Part shown: one piece after another, positions 54,474 to 63,831 of the stretch
How the letters are laid out: every line of letters begins with the position of its first letter
Position numbering within the stretch: the first letter of the stretch is position 1
Program-made: the position numbers and the translations under genes
Notes under the pieces: model-generated
Database searches by the model: none
Seen by the model: only the letters and a program-made list of their open reading frames with translations
Told to the model about the DNA's origin: nothing
NCBI RefSeq assembly: GCF_026339735.1
Contig: NZ_JAPEQG010000001.1
Span: forward strand, 2,914,001 to 2,978,000
DNA from: Streptomyces sp. NBC_01669
Lineage (GTDB): Bacteria; Actinomycetota; Actinomycetes; Streptomycetales; Streptomycetaceae
Direction of reading: 5' to 3'
Length of the DNA: 64,000 nt

Positions 54474-55493
54474 TCAGACCTCAGGTTGCTGCTGTGTGAT
54501 GCAGTGGATGCCTCCACCACCGGCAAAGATCGTACGTGCGTCGACCAGGGTCACGGTCCGTTCGGGGTGGAGACGGCGGAAAATGCCTGCCGCGATCTCG
54601 TCACGGGGGTCGTCGAAGCCACACAGCACCACGCCACCGTTGCAGACATAGTGGTTGATGTACGAGTAGTCGACCCAGTGACCGTCCTCGCCCTGCACCA
54701 CGGTCGGGGCAGGGACCTCGACGACCTCCAGGGGACGCCCCTGAGCGTCGGTCTGGGCCCTGAGCATGGCCACGTTCTCCTTGCAGAGCTCGTGGTCGGG
54801 GTGGGACGGGTCCGGCTGGGTGTGGACGACGACGACTCCGGGGCCGGCGAACGCGGCGACGATGTCGACATGGCCGAGCGTGCCGAAGCCGTGGGGCGGG
54901 TAGTCACCGGTCAGGCCGCGCTTCAGCCAGATCGCCTTCGTGGTGCCGAGCTTGGCGTGGATCTCGGCCTCGACCTCCTCCTTGGTCCAGCCCGGGTTGC
55001 GCTCGGAACCGAGCTGGACGGTCTCGGTGAGGAGGACGGTGCCTTCGCCGTCCACGTGGATGCCGCCGCCCTCGTTGACGAGAGACGAGCTGTGCACGGG
55101 GACCCCCGCGAGATCCGCGACATGGCGGGCGATCTTCGCGTCGTGTTCCCAGGTCGCCCAGTCCTGTGCGCCCCAGCCGTTGAACACCCAGTCCACGGCG
55201 GCCAGTTGGGTGCCGTCCGTGACGAAGGTCGGACCGATGTCGCGCATCCAGGCGTCGTCCAGCTCGCGCTCGACCAGGTCGATGTCCGGGCCGAGGAGGG
55301 CGCGGGCGCCCTCCGACTGGCCCGGCCCGACGACCATGGTCACCGGCTCGAAACGGCGTACGGCCCGGGCCACCGAGGCCCACGCCTCGCGGGACTCGGC
55401 AAGGTCGTCACCGGTGAACGTGACGTTGGGGCCCGGCCACGCCATCCAGGTGCGCTCGTGCGGGGCCCACTCGGGCGGCATACGGAAGGTCAT
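54474..55493 (-). CDS. aguA: Agmatine deiminase
   Basis: A 339-residue guanidino-group-modifying enzyme (PAD superfamily). The substrate-binding MRDIGPTFV and NGWG (VFNGWGAQDW), the catalytic histidine in GHVDIVAAF, the SLVNEGGGIHVDGEG loop and the nucleophilic cysteine C331 in GGGGIHCITQQQP are all present. It hydrolyses agmatine to N-carbamoylputrescine and ammonia. It lies 44 bp after ureC and 3 bp before the next gene, in an operon with urease subunits. No N-carbamoylputrescine amidase gene is present in the window. Confidence 0.93.
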   Translation of the reverse strand: MTFRMPPEWAPHERTWMAWPGPNVTFTGDDLAESREAWASVARAVRRFEPVTMVVGPGQSEGARALLGPDIDLVERELDDAWMRDIGPTFVTDGTQLAAVDWVFNGWGAQDWATWEHDAKIARHVADLAGVPVHSSSLVNEGGGIHVDGEGTVLLTETVQLGSERNPGWTKEEVEAEIHAKLGTTKAIWLKRGLTGDYPPHGFGTLGHVDIVAAFAGPGVVVVHTQPDPSHPDHELCKENVAMLRAQTDAQGRPLEVVEVPAPTVVQGEDGHWVDYSYINHYVCNGGVVLCGFDDPRDEIAAGIFRRLHPERTVTLVDARTIFAGGGGIHCITQQQPEV

Positions 55494-55537
55494 GTCGTTG
55501 GACTCCTCAAGGCTGTGTGCTGAAAGGCTGTGTGTTC

Positions 55538-57220
55538 TTACAGGAAATAGAGGCGGCTGAGGGACACCGATTCGGCGGGTTCCGAGCGCATCGGGGCACC
55601 GTCCAGCGTGACCAGCCCACTGCGCCCGTCCACCGCCACATCCCCGATGCGGGAGTTGAGCCGGAGATCCGCCGGGCCGATCCCGCGGGTGCCGCGCACG
55701 GCCACCCTGCGCCGTCGCGTCGGCATCAGGTCGGAGCCCAGCTCGGCCGCGGCCTTCGCCACGAAGGCCACCGAGATATCGGCGGGGGTCGCGCCGTGCC
55801 CCCCGAACAGCGGTCCCAGGACCAGCGGTTCACAGGTGTCGGTCGCTGCGTTGGGGTCGCCCGTCACGCCCCACGCCGGGAAGCCCGCCTTCAGTACCAT
55901 CTGCGGCTTCGCCCCGAAGTACTGCGGCTTCCACAGCACGATGTCGGCGAGCTTGCCCACCTCGATCGAACCGATCTCGTGCGCGAGACCGTGCGCGATG
56001 GCCGGGTTGATCGTCAGCTTCGCCATATAGCGCAGCACCCGGGCGTTGTCGTCGTGCGCGCCGTCGCCCTCCATCGGGCCCAGCTCGGCCTTCATCTTCC
56101 CGGCCATGGCGAAGGTGCGGCGTACGGTCTCGCCCGCGCGCCCCATCCCCTGCGCGTCCGACGAGGTGATGCCGATCGCGCCGAGGTCGTGCAGCACGTC
56201 CTCGGCGCCCATCGTCCCGGCCCTGATCCGGTCCCGCGCCATGGCGGCGTCCCCGGGCAGGTCGGTCTTGAGGTCGTGCACGGAGACGATCATCCCGTAG
56301 TGCTCGGCCACCGCGTCCCGGCCGAACGGCAGGGTCGGATTGGTCGACGAGCCGATGACGTTCGGCACACCCGCCATCTTCAGGACGTTCGGTACGTGTC
56401 CACCGCCGCAGCCCTCGATGTGGAAGGCGTGGATCGTCCGGCCGTCCAGGACACGCAGGGTGTCCTCGACGGACAGACACTCGTTCAGCCCGTCGCTGTG
56501 CAGCGCGACCTGCACGTCGTGTTCCTCGGCGACGCGCAGGGCGGTGTCGAGCGCACGGGTGTGCGCGCCCATGTCCTCGTGCACCTTGAAGCCGGATGCA
56601 CCGCCCTCGGCGAGCGCCTCCACCAGGGGCGCGTCGTCGGAGGACGAGCCGCGGGCCAGGAAGCCGATGTTGACCGGCCAGGCGTCGAAGGCGTTGAAGG
56701 CGTGGCGCAACGCCCACGGCGAGTTGACGCCGACGCCCCACACCGGGCCGAACTCCTGGCCGATGACGGTGGTGACGCCGGAGGCGAGCGAGGCCTCCAT
56801 GATGCGCGGCGAGAGCAGATGGACGTGGGTGTCCACGGCACCGGCCGTCGCGATCAAGCCCTCGCCGGACACGATCGTGGTGCCCGTACCGACGACGACG
56901 TCCACGCCGTCGAGTGTGTCCGGGTTACCGGCCCGCCCGATGGAGTGGATCCTGCCTTCACGGATGCCGATGGAGACCTTGCGGATGCCTTGAACAGCGT
57001 CGATGACCAGCACGTTGCTGATGACGACGTCGCAGGTGTCGCGTACGGCCGCGGCCTTGAGGTGCAGCCCGTCGCGCGCGGTCTTGCCGAAGCCGGCCAG
57101 GAACTCGTCGCCGTGCGCCTGCGCATCGGACTCGACGCGCACCACCAGGCCGGAGTCGCCGAGAACGACCCGGTCTCCGGCGCGCGGTCCGTGGACCGAT
57201 GCGTATTCGTTGGGGTCCAT
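55538..57220 (-). CDS. ureC: Urease alpha subunit, atypical flap
   Basis: A 560-residue urease catalytic subunit. Nickel-site residues are present: H132 and H134 in DTHVHLL, the carbamylatable K212 in GFKVHEDMG, H241 in ALHSDGLNE, H267 in FHIEGCGGGH, and D355 in TSSDAQGMG. In the mobile flap, the canonical MVCHHLD reads IVSVHDL: the catalytic histidine (H315) aligns, but the flap cysteine is Val314 and the following His is Asp. No ureDEFG accessory genes are in the window. This is the second, non-canonical urease type of some Streptomyces. It overlaps ureAB by one base and is co-transcribed with aguA. Confidence 0.93.
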   Translation of the reverse strand: MDPNEYASVHGPRAGDRVVLGDSGLVVRVESDAQAHGDEFLAGFGKTARDGLHLKAAAVRDTCDVVISNVLVIDAVQGIRKVSIGIREGRIHSIGRAGNPDTLDGVDVVVGTGTTIVSGEGLIATAGAVDTHVHLLSPRIMEASLASGVTTVIGQEFGPVWGVGVNSPWALRHAFNAFDAWPVNIGFLARGSSSDDAPLVEALAEGGASGFKVHEDMGAHTRALDTALRVAEEHDVQVALHSDGLNECLSVEDTLRVLDGRTIHAFHIEGCGGGHVPNVLKMAGVPNVIGSSTNPTLPFGRDAVAEHYGMIVSVHDLKTDLPGDAAMARDRIRAGTMGAEDVLHDLGAIGITSSDAQGMGRAGETVRRTFAMAGKMKAELGPMEGDGAHDDNARVLRYMAKLTINPAIAHGLAHEIGSIEVGKLADIVLWKPQYFGAKPQMVLKAGFPAWGVTGDPNAATDTCEPLVLGPLFGGHGATPADISVAFVAKAAAELGSDLMPTRRRRVAVRGTRGIGPADLRLNSRIGDVAVDGRSGLVTLDGAPMRSEPAESVSLSRLYFL

Positions 57221-57903
57221 CAGGCGTCCTCCGCTCCCAGATAGCCGCAGGCCGCCGCGCGCCGCAGGGCCTCTTCCTTCGCTCCGGGCGCGTCCAGCGG
57301 TCCGTCGACCAGGCCGGCGAAGCCGATCGCGATCCGGGCGCCGCCGATCGGCATCAGGCCGACCTCGGTCTCGCCGCCCGGGTCGAAGCGGACCGACGAT
57401 CCGGCGGGGACGCACAGCCGCATTCCGTACGCCGCGGCCCGGTCGAAGTCGAGGCGCGGATTGGCCTCGAAGAAGTGGAAGTGCGAGGTGACGCTGACCG
57501 GGACGGTCGCGGTGTTGTGCACGGTCAGCCGCAGCGCGGGCTCGGGCTCGGCGTGCGGCGGTGCGGGCAGTACGGCGCCGGGTGCGGCGTCGCCGAGCCC
57601 TCCCCCGATGGGCTTCGAGACGACCGCGAGCCGGGATCCGTCGTCGAAGACGGCCTCCACATGCACCTCGGTGACCACATCCGCCACACCGGGCAGGACG
57701 TCGTCGGGCCCCAGCACGCCGCGCGCGGCCTCGATCGCCTCGGCAAGCCGCTTTCCGTCCCGGGCCGCCTCGCAGACGGTGTCCGCTATGAGCGCGGTCG
57801 CCTCGGGAACATTGAGCCTCAGTCCACGCGCCCGGCGCGCCCGTGCCAGTTCGGCGGCACCGAAGAGCAGGAGCCGATCTCGCTCGGTAGGGGTAAGTCG
57901 CAC
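57220..57903 (-). CDS. ureAB: Fused urease gamma-beta subunit
   Basis: A 227-residue fusion. Residues 1-100 are the gamma subunit (MRLTPTERDRLLLFGAAELA, LNVPEATALIADTVCEAARD, MPGV-like VLPGVADVVTEVHVEAVFDD); residues about 110-227 are the beta subunit (VHNTATVPVSVTSHFHFFEA, NPRLDFDRAAAYGMRLCVPA, GSSVRFDPGGETEVGLMPIG). It forms the structural trimer with UreC. Fusion of gamma and beta is seen in the non-canonical urease operons of actinobacteria. It is the first gene of the operon, divergent from the permease. Confidence 0.92.
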   Translation of the reverse strand: MRLTPTERDRLLLFGAAELARARRARGLRLNVPEATALIADTVCEAARDGKRLAEAIEAARGVLGPDDVLPGVADVVTEVHVEAVFDDGSRLAVVSKPIGGGLGDAAPGAVLPAPPHAEPEPALRLTVHNTATVPVSVTSHFHFFEANPRLDFDRAAAYGMRLCVPAGSSVRFDPGGETEVGLMPIGGARIAIGFAGLVDGPLDAPGAKEEALRRAAACGYLGAEDA

Positions 57904-57961
57904 GTCAGTACACCTCCAATTTGAACATCACTCTAAACAAGATTTTCCCATCTGGGAACCA

Positions 57962-57990
57962 TTGACGGAGGCCCTTACTTAGGCTCATAT
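57962..57990 (+). promoter_or_regulatory. Candidate sigma70 promoter of the NCS1 permease gene
   Basis: TTGACG (57962-57967), 17 bp, then TCATAT (57985-57990), 40 bp before the permease ATG. It is a close match for a housekeeping-type promoter. Confidence 0.65.
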
Positions 57991-58029
57991 AGAGCGGCAC
58001 TCAAACTGTCGAACATCAGGGGCGTCCTC

Positions 58030-59463
58030 ATGCCGGTAGAACAGCGCGGAGTCGACACCATCCCGGAGGCGGAACGCACCAGCGCCCCGCGCGACCTCGT
58101 CTCGATCCTGCTGGGGTCCAATCTGTGCCTGGGCGTGATCATCTTCGGCTGGCTCCCGGTCTCCTTCGGCCTGGACTGGTGGGCCTCGGTGAGCTCGATC
58201 GTCGCGGGCACCCTGCTCGGCACCCTGCTGACGGCACCGCTCGCCCTGGTCTCGCTGCGCACCGGAACCAACCTCTCCACGTCCTCCGGTGCCCAGTTCG
58301 GTGTGCGCGGCCGCCTGGTCGGCTCGATCGTCGGCCTGCTGCTCGCCCTCGGCTACACAGCGCTGACCGTCTGGATCGGCGGCGACGCGATGGTGGGCGC
58401 CATGCATCGCCTCTTCGGGCTGTCGACCGGGGGTCTCTCGTACGCGGCCGTGTATGCCCTGCTCGCCGCCGCCACCGTGATCGGCGCGGTCTACGGGTAC
58501 CGGATGCTGCTGCGTCTCTCCCGCATCCTCGCCGTCGCGATGAGCGCGCTGCTGATCCTGGGCATCGTCGCGTACGCCCCGCACTTCACCACCGCCGCAT
58601 TGCCCGGCACCGGCGGCTATCTGCTCGGATCCTTCTGGCCGACCTGGCTGTTGTCCGTGGTCGCAGCAGGGCTGAGCGGCCCGATCGCGTTCATCACCCT
58701 GCTCGGCGACTACACGCGGTACATCTCCCCGGCCCGTCACTCCTCCCGGAGCGTGCTGCACGCAAGCTGGATCGGCCTGCTGATCGGTCTGCTCGTTCCG
58801 CAGCTCTTCGGTACGTTCACGGCGTACGCCTCCCGGGCGGCCCTCGACTATGCGGGCCCGCTCGTCGAGGCCTCCCCCACCTGGTACCTGATCCCGCTGC
58901 TGCTCGCCGCCTCCGCCGGTTCGGTCGGCAACGCCGGCCTGATGCTGTACTCCATGGGCCTCGATCTGGATGCGATCCTGCCGCGCGCCTCGCGCCCCCA
59001 GGCCACTTTCGCGGTCGCGGGCGTCGCCACGGCGTGCGTCTTCGTCGGGCACTACGCCTGGGACGCCGAATCCGCGATGACGTCGTTCGTCCTGCTGCTG
59101 ACCGCCATCGGCACCCCGTGGGCGGTGATCACCCTGATCGGCTCCGTCCGATGTCGCGGTGTCTACGACTCGGAGGCCCTCCAAGTCTTCAACCGGCGCT
59201 CGCGCGGCGGCGCCTACTGGTACACGGCCGGCTGGAACCTGCCCGCCACGGCCTCCTGGGCCCTGGGCGCAGCAGTGGGCCTCTCCGCCGTCTCGCTGCC
59301 CTCGTACGAGGGTCCGCTGCTCTCCCTGACTGGCGGGGTGGACTGCAGCTTCCTGCTGTCGGGCCTGGTGGGCGGTGTCGCGTACACGGCGCTGACGCGC
59401 GGCAGGCGCACGGAGCCCGCGGTGTCGGCCGACACGGAGGCACAGCCATCCGCCATATTCTGA
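58030..59463 (+). CDS. NCS1-family purine/cytosine-type permease
   Basis: A 477-residue membrane protein with about 12 predicted helices. The N-terminal LVSILLGSNLCLGVIIFGWL, helix 3 GAQFGVRGRLVGSIVGLLLA, and FITLLGDYTRYISPA (NCS1 signature region) identify the cytosine/uracil/allantoin/purine transporter family. The substrate is not determinable: purines, cytosine, allantoin or hydantoin are candidates. It is divergent from the urease operon (126-bp gap) and may import the ureide or purine that feeds it. Confidence 0.9.
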   Translation: MPVEQRGVDTIPEAERTSAPRDLVSILLGSNLCLGVIIFGWLPVSFGLDWWASVSSIVAGTLLGTLLTAPLALVSLRTGTNLSTSSGAQFGVRGRLVGSIVGLLLALGYTALTVWIGGDAMVGAMHRLFGLSTGGLSYAAVYALLAAATVIGAVYGYRMLLRLSRILAVAMSALLILGIVAYAPHFTTAALPGTGGYLLGSFWPTWLLSVVAAGLSGPIAFITLLGDYTRYISPARHSSRSVLHASWIGLLIGLLVPQLFGTFTAYASRAALDYAGPLVEASPTWYLIPLLLAASAGSVGNAGLMLYSMGLDLDAILPRASRPQATFAVAGVATACVFVGHYAWDAESAMTSFVLLLTAIGTPWAVITLIGSVRCRGVYDSEALQVFNRRSRGGAYWYTAGWNLPATASWALGAAVGLSAVSLPSYEGPLLSLTGGVDCSFLLSGLVGGVAYTALTRGRRTEPAVSADTEAQPSAIF

Positions 59464-59474
59464 GCGGGAACGAC

Positions 59475-59508
59475 GACGCCCGCCCCGGCTGCTGCCGGGG
59501 CGGGCGTC
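59475..59508. terminator. Bidirectional terminator between permease and ilvE
   Basis: Perfect 15-bp arms (GACGCCCGCCCCGGC and complement) around TGCT, 12 bp after the permease stop and 34 bp before the ilvE stop. Confidence 0.92.
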
Positions 59509-59541
59509 GCGGTACGGGACGTCGCCGTAGGGGACCGTGGC

Positions 59542-60630
59542 TCAGCCGAGCGGGTGCATCCAGCCGTGCGTGTCCTGCGCGACGCCGCGCTGGATGTCCA
59601 GCAGGCGCTCGCGCAGCTTGAGCGTGACCTCGCCGGGCCGGCCCTCGCTCTGGGTCCACTCGCCGCCCGCGGACTTGACGATGCCGACGGGGGTGATGAC
59701 GGCGGCGGTGCCGCAGGCGAAGACCTCGGTGAGGGTGCCGTTCGCGGTGTCGGCGCGCCACTGGTCGATGGAGACGCGGCCCTCCTCGGACTCGTAGCCG
59801 AGGTCGCGGGCGACCTGGAGCAGCGAGTCACGGGTGACGCCGGCGAGCAGGGAGCCGGTCAGGGACGGGGTGATGATCTTGTCCCCGTACACGAAGTACA
59901 GGTTCATGCCGCCGAGTTCCTCGACCCACTTGTGCTCCACGGCGTCGAGATAGGCGACCTGGTCGCAGCCCTTCGCGGACGCCTCGGCCTGGGCGAGGAG
60001 GGACGCCGCGTAGTTGCCGCCGGTCTTGGCGTCGCCCATGCCACCGGGGACGGCGCGGACGCGGTCCTCGGAGAGCCAGATCGAGACCGGCTTGACGCCA
60101 CCGGCGAAGTACGCGCCGGCGGGCGAGGCGATGACGATGAAGAGGTACTCGTTGGCGGGCTTCACACCGAGGCCGACCTCGGACGCGATCATGAACGGGC
60201 GCAGGTAGAGCGACTCCTCGCCGCCGTGGGCCGGAACCCATGCCTTGTCCTGCTGGACCAGCGCGTCGCACGCCTCGATGAACGTCTCGACCGGGAGCTC
60301 CGGCATGGCGAGCCGGTGTGCGGAACGCTGGAAGCGCTTGGCGTTGGCCTCGGGGCGGAAGCTGGCCACCGACCCGTCGGGCTGGCGGTAGGCCTTGAGC
60401 CCCTCGAAGATCTCCTGCGCGTAGTGCAGGACGTTGGTGGCGGGATCGATCGAGAGCGGGCCGTAGGGAACGAGCTGGCCGTCGTGCCAGCCGCGGCCTT
60501 CGGTCCACTTGATGATCACCATGTGATCGGTGAAGTAGCGGCCGAATCCGGGGTTGGCCAGGATCGCCTCGCGCTCCGCGTCGGACAGCGGGGTCGAAGA
60601 GGGCTTGAGCTCGATCGTGGGCGTCGTCAT
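59542..60630 (-). CDS. ilvE: Branched-chain amino acid aminotransferase
   Basis: A 362-residue PLP fold-type IV transaminase. The PLP lysine is K202 in [32 protein letters not shown] and [14 protein letters not shown] are substrate-binding, and [20 protein letters not shown] is the phosphate-binding region. It transfers amino groups to the keto acids of leucine, isoleucine and valine. It is downstream of leuB on the same strand with a terminator between, so it has its own promoter. Confidence 0.95.
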   Translation of the reverse strand: MTTPTIELKPSSTPLSDAEREAILANPGFGRYFTDHMVIIKWTEGRGWHDGQLVPYGPLSIDPATNVLHYAQEIFEGLKAYRQPDGSVASFRPEANAKRFQRSAHRLAMPELPVETFIEACDALVQQDKAWVPAHGGEESLYLRPFMIASEVGLGVKPANEYLFIVIASPAGAYFAGGVKPVSIWLSEDRVRAVPGGMGDAKTGGNYAASLLAQAEASAKGCDQVAYLDAVEHKWVEELGGMNLYFVYGDKIITPSLTGSLLAGVTRDSLLQVARDLGYESEEGRVSIDQWRADTANGTLTEVFACGTAAVITPVGIVKSAGGEWTQSEGRPGEVTLKLRERLLDIQRGVAQDTHGWMHPLG

Positions 60631-60694
60631 GAGTGCGTGTCCTTCACCGGTTTTGTGTGTGAGGGACCGCGCTCACGCCACTCCTGTCAGACAG

Positions 60695-60722
60695 GTGCTA
60701 GGACGTCCGAGCTTTATCGCAA
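60695..60722 (-). promoter_or_regulatory. Candidate ilvE promoter
   Basis: On the minus strand TTGCGA, 16 bp, TAGCAC, 65 bp before the ilvE ATG. A CCTGTC-T-GACAGG inverted repeat (60682-60694) follows the -10 directly. Confidence 0.5.
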
Positions 60723-60818
60723 GCCACGGCCCGTTCGATTATCTCTCGCGGGGACCCGTGCACGAAATGACGTGATTGCGGTCCAGGGTTCGATGGTGGC
60801 ACCCGGGACCACGCAGGA

Positions 60819-60853
60819 GAAGCCGCCGGGTGCGGTAGCGACCCGGCGGCTTC
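60819..60853 (-). terminator. Terminator after leuB
   Basis: GAAGCCGCCGGGT and ACCCGGCGGCTTC around GCGGTAGCG, 17 bp after the leuB stop. Confidence 0.9.
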
Positions 60854-60870
60854 GAAGTGGAGTCGTCGGG

Positions 60871-61911
60871 TCAGCTCGCTACGCGTACCGCGAGCGCGTC
60901 GCCGATTTCCGAGGTCGTACGAGGGGTGTCGCCGCGCTGCGCGAGGTCGACGGAGACGGCGTCCTCGATGCGCACGGCCTCGGCCTCGTAGCCCAGGTGG
61001 CGCAGCAGGAGGGCGACGGAGAGGACCGTGGCCGTGGGGTCGGCCTTGCCCTGGCCCGCGATGTCCGGCGCGGAGCCGTGGACCGGCTCGAACATCGAGG
61101 GGAACTCGCCGCTCGGGTTGATGTTGCCCGAGGCCGCGATGCCGATGCCGCCGGAGACGGCCGCGGCGAGGTCGGTGATGATGTCGCCGAAGAGGTTGTC
61201 GGTGACGATCACGTCGAAACGCTCGGGCTGCGTGACGAGGAAGATCGTCGCCGCATCCACGTGCAGGTAGTCGGTGGTGACGTCCGGGAACTCGGCCGCG
61301 ACCTTGTTGAAGATGTTGGTCCACAGGTGCCCGGCGTAGGCCAGCACGTTGTTCTTGTGGACCAGCGTCAGCTTCTTGCGCGGGCGGGCCTGGGCGCGGG
61401 CGAAGGCGTCACGGACCACACGCTCGACGCCGAAGGCGGTGTTGACCGAGACCTCGGTGGCGACCTCGTGCGGGGTGCCGGTGCGGATCGAGCCACCGTT
61501 GCCGGTGTACGGACCCTCGGTGCCCTCACGGACCACGACGAAGTCGATCTCCGGCTGCCCCTTGAGCGGGGTCGCGACACCCGGGAGGAGCTTCGACGGC
61601 CGCAGGTTCACATGGTGGTCGAAGAGGAAACGGAGCTTCAGCAGGAAGCCGCGCTCCAGGACGCCCGACGGGACCGAGGGGTCACCGATCGCGCCGAGCA
61701 GGATCGCGTCGTGCTGCTTGAGCGCCTGGACATCCGCGTCGGTGAGGGTCTCACCGGTCGCGTGGTAGCGCTTGGCCCCGAAGTCGAATTCCTTGGTCTC
61801 CAGCTTCACATCCTGCGGGAGAACAGCATTGAGGACCTTGAGGCCCTGAGCCACGACCTCCTGGCCGATACCGTCACCAGGGATCACTGCGAGATTGATG
61901 CTGCGAGACAT
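60871..61911 (-). CDS. leuB: 3-isopropylmalate dehydrogenase
   Basis: A 346-residue member of the isocitrate/isopropylmalate dehydrogenase family: [60 protein letters not shown] and [20 protein letters not shown] (Mg-binding aspartates). The residue pattern [10 protein letters not shown] is that of LeuB rather than isocitrate or tartrate dehydrogenase. It oxidises and decarboxylates 3-isopropylmalate with NAD+ in leucine synthesis. It is divergent from a metallophosphatase gene. Confidence 0.95.
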   Translation of the reverse strand: MSRSINLAVIPGDGIGQEVVAQGLKVLNAVLPQDVKLETKEFDFGAKRYHATGETLTDADVQALKQHDAILLGAIGDPSVPSGVLERGFLLKLRFLFDHHVNLRPSKLLPGVATPLKGQPEIDFVVVREGTEGPYTGNGGSIRTGTPHEVATEVSVNTAFGVERVVRDAFARAQARPRKKLTLVHKNNVLAYAGHLWTNIFNKVAAEFPDVTTDYLHVDAATIFLVTQPERFDVIVTDNLFGDIITDLAAAVSGGIGIAASGNINPSGEFPSMFEPVHGSAPDIAGQGKADPTATVLSVALLLRHLGYEAEAVRIEDAVSVDLAQRGDTPRTTSEIGDALAVRVAS

Positions 61912-62040
61912 GTCGGCACCTTACTGCTCGTCCCATCCCATGACATTTTACGTCCACCATACGGACACATGGGGAGCTGTATGTGTACCGTTCACGCACT
62001 CGATGGGACCGCGTCAGCCGGCGGGTGGATGTTGCTGGCC

Positions 62041-63603
62041 ATGGACATCCCTCGCTTCGGTATTCCCGAGAAGCTCGCCGACCGCATGAGCATGGCTGAG
62101 CAGCACGACTATCTGCGCACCCGGCTCACCCGGCGTGGCGCGCTCCGCGCCGGTGCGGCGACCGCGGCCGTCGTCGGCGCCGGGGTCGCCGCCTCGCCCG
62201 CCTACGCCGCGCCTGCCGTGCTCTCCTCGCGCGGCTCCTCCACCCAGGTGGACGGCTCGCTGGTCGCACCGTTCGGCCGGCATCTCGCGTACGGCGCCGA
62301 CCCCAAGACGCAGATGCGGGTCTCCTGGCAGGTCCCGTTCGCTGTCCGGCGCCCGTACATCCGCATCGGCCTCCAGCCGTGGGCGCTGAGCCGCAAGATC
62401 GACGCCGAGGTGCGGCACCTGACCACCCCGCTGCTGAACGACGGCAGGATCGCGGCCGCCGAGCAGTTCTACGTACACGCGGGCCTCGACCGGCTGCAGC
62501 CCGGCACGACGTACTACTACGGCGTCGGCCACGACGGCTTCGACCCGGCGGACACCCGCAATCTGGGCACGCTCGGCACCTTCACCACCGCACCTTCGCG
62601 CGCCGAGTCCTTCACCTTCACCGCCTTCGGTGACCAGGGCGTCAGCTACCACGCCCTCGGCAACGACCAGCTGATCCTCGGTCAGAACCCGGCCTTCCAC
62701 CTGCACGCGGGCGACATCTGCTACGCCGACCCGTCCGGCTCCGGCCAGGCGACCGACACGTACGACGCCCGCACCTGGGACCAGTTCCTGGCACAGACGG
62801 AGACCGTCTCGAAGACCGTGCCGTGGATGGTGACCACCGGCAACCACGACATGGAGGCGTGGTACTCGCCCGACGGCTACGGCGGCCAGAACGCCCGCTG
62901 GTCGCTGCCGGACAACGGCCCCGACCCGGTGGGCCAGCCCGGCGCCTACTCGTTCGTGCACGGCAACGTGGGCGTGGTCGCCCTCGACGCCAACGACGTC
63001 TCGTACGAGATCCCCGCCAACTTCGGGATCAGCGACGGCAAGCAGACCCGCTGGCTGGACCGGCGTCTCGGCGAGCTGAGAGCCCGCCACGACATCGACT
63101 TCATCGTGGTCTTCTTCCATCACTGCGCCTTCTCGACGACCAACGCGCACGCGTCCGACGGCGGTGTGCGGGACGCCTGGGTGCCCCTCTTCGAGAAGCA
63201 CCAGGTGGACCTGGTCATCAACGGCCACAACCACGTGTACGAGCGCACCGACGCGATACTGAACAACGCGGTCGCACGGAAGGTGCCGATCGGTGAGCAC
63301 ACCGACCCGACGCGGGACGGCATCGTGTACGTCACGGCGGGCGGCGCGGGCAAGGCGCTGTACAACTTCCCGGCGCCCGACACGTACGAGGGGCACATCA
63401 AGGACCAGGAGAGCGTGGACACGTACCACGTGGTCAAGGGCGGCGGCAGGGCGACCGAGACCGTGGAGTGGTCGCGGGTGCGCTACACCGGCTTCTCGTT
63501 CCTCGCGGTGGAGGTCCAGCCCGGGCCGCATGCCCGGATGAAGGTCACCGCGCTCGCCGAGTCGGGCGAGCGCATCGACCACTTCGAGATCAGCCGCGGC
63601 TGA
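62041..63603 (+). CDS. Tat-exported purple-acid-phosphatase-like metallophosphoesterase
   Basis: A 520-residue exported enzyme. A Tat signal (RLTRRGALRAGAATAAVVGA) lies at residues 27-50. An N-terminal fibronectin III-like purple acid phosphatase domain (MRVSWQVPFAVRRPYIRIGL) is followed by the calcineurin-like core: TFTAFGDQGVSYH, HLHAGDICYAD, WMVTTGNHDMEAWY, FIVVFFHHCAFST and LVINGHNHVYERT, carrying all metal ligands (D, D/Y, N, H, HxH). It probably hydrolyses extracellular phosphomonoesters. The start may also be the ATG at 62029; the frame extends far upstream through antisense of leuB but only this part is coding. Confidence 0.9.
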   Translation: MDIPRFGIPEKLADRMSMAEQHDYLRTRLTRRGALRAGAATAAVVGAGVAASPAYAAPAVLSSRGSSTQVDGSLVAPFGRHLAYGADPKTQMRVSWQVPFAVRRPYIRIGLQPWALSRKIDAEVRHLTTPLLNDGRIAAAEQFYVHAGLDRLQPGTTYYYGVGHDGFDPADTRNLGTLGTFTTAPSRAESFTFTAFGDQGVSYHALGNDQLILGQNPAFHLHAGDICYADPSGSGQATDTYDARTWDQFLAQTETVSKTVPWMVTTGNHDMEAWYSPDGYGGQNARWSLPDNGPDPVGQPGAYSFVHGNVGVVALDANDVSYEIPANFGISDGKQTRWLDRRLGELRARHDIDFIVVFFHHCAFSTTNAHASDGGVRDAWVPLFEKHQVDLVINGHNHVYERTDAILNNAVARKVPIGEHTDPTRDGIVYVTAGGAGKALYNFPAPDTYEGHIKDQESVDTYHVVKGGGRATETVEWSRVRYTGFSFLAVEVQPGPHARMKVTALAESGERIDHFEISRG

Positions 63604-63624
63604 GCACTGCCGGACGGACCGGCC

Positions 63625-63753
63625 TCAGTGGCCGGTGGAGCCGCCGTTGTCCCTGCGGTCGAGGGCTCGCTGCAGGGCGGCGGCGGCATTCTGGCGCTCC
63701 GACTCGGTCGGGCGGTGGGTGTGTCGGACGCGGCGGACAGTCGTCTCGGCCAT
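63625..63753 (-). CDS. Small basic hypothetical protein
   Basis: A 42-residue protein, MAETTVRRVRHTHRPTESER then QNAAAALQRALDRRDNGGS. AAGGAG lies 10 nt before the ATG and codon bias is consistent. It is basic and helical in its second half with no membrane segment. I do not recognise it. It lies 22 bp from the convergent phosphatase stop. Three GATTTCGAG repeats lie upstream of it. Confidence 0.65.
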   Translation of the reverse strand: MAETTVRRVRHTHRPTESERQNAAAALQRALDRRDNGGSTGH

Positions 63754-63780
63754 GGTGGATCGACTCCTTGAGATCGCGAG

Positions 63781-63831
63781 GATTTCGAGATCGAAAAAAC
63801 GTGAGCGTGATTTCGAGATCGGGATTTCGAG
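63781..63831. repeat. GATTTCGAG repeats upstream of the small gene
   Basis: GATTTCGAGATCG occurs at 63781-63793 and again at 63809-63821 (28-bp period), with a shorter GATTTCGAG at 63823-63831. It overlaps the expected promoter of the 42-residue gene. Confidence 0.8.

Noticed and set aside
57901..57945. Possible GlnR box before the urease operon (TGAAC/TAAAC repeats)
   Set aside because: The repeats are 12 bp apart and lack the GTnAC halves of the GlnR consensus.
59554..62028. Extension of the metallophosphatase frame upstream through ilvE and leuB
   Set aside because: The upstream 825 codons are antisense to two clear genes; the Tat signal and domain start at about 62041.
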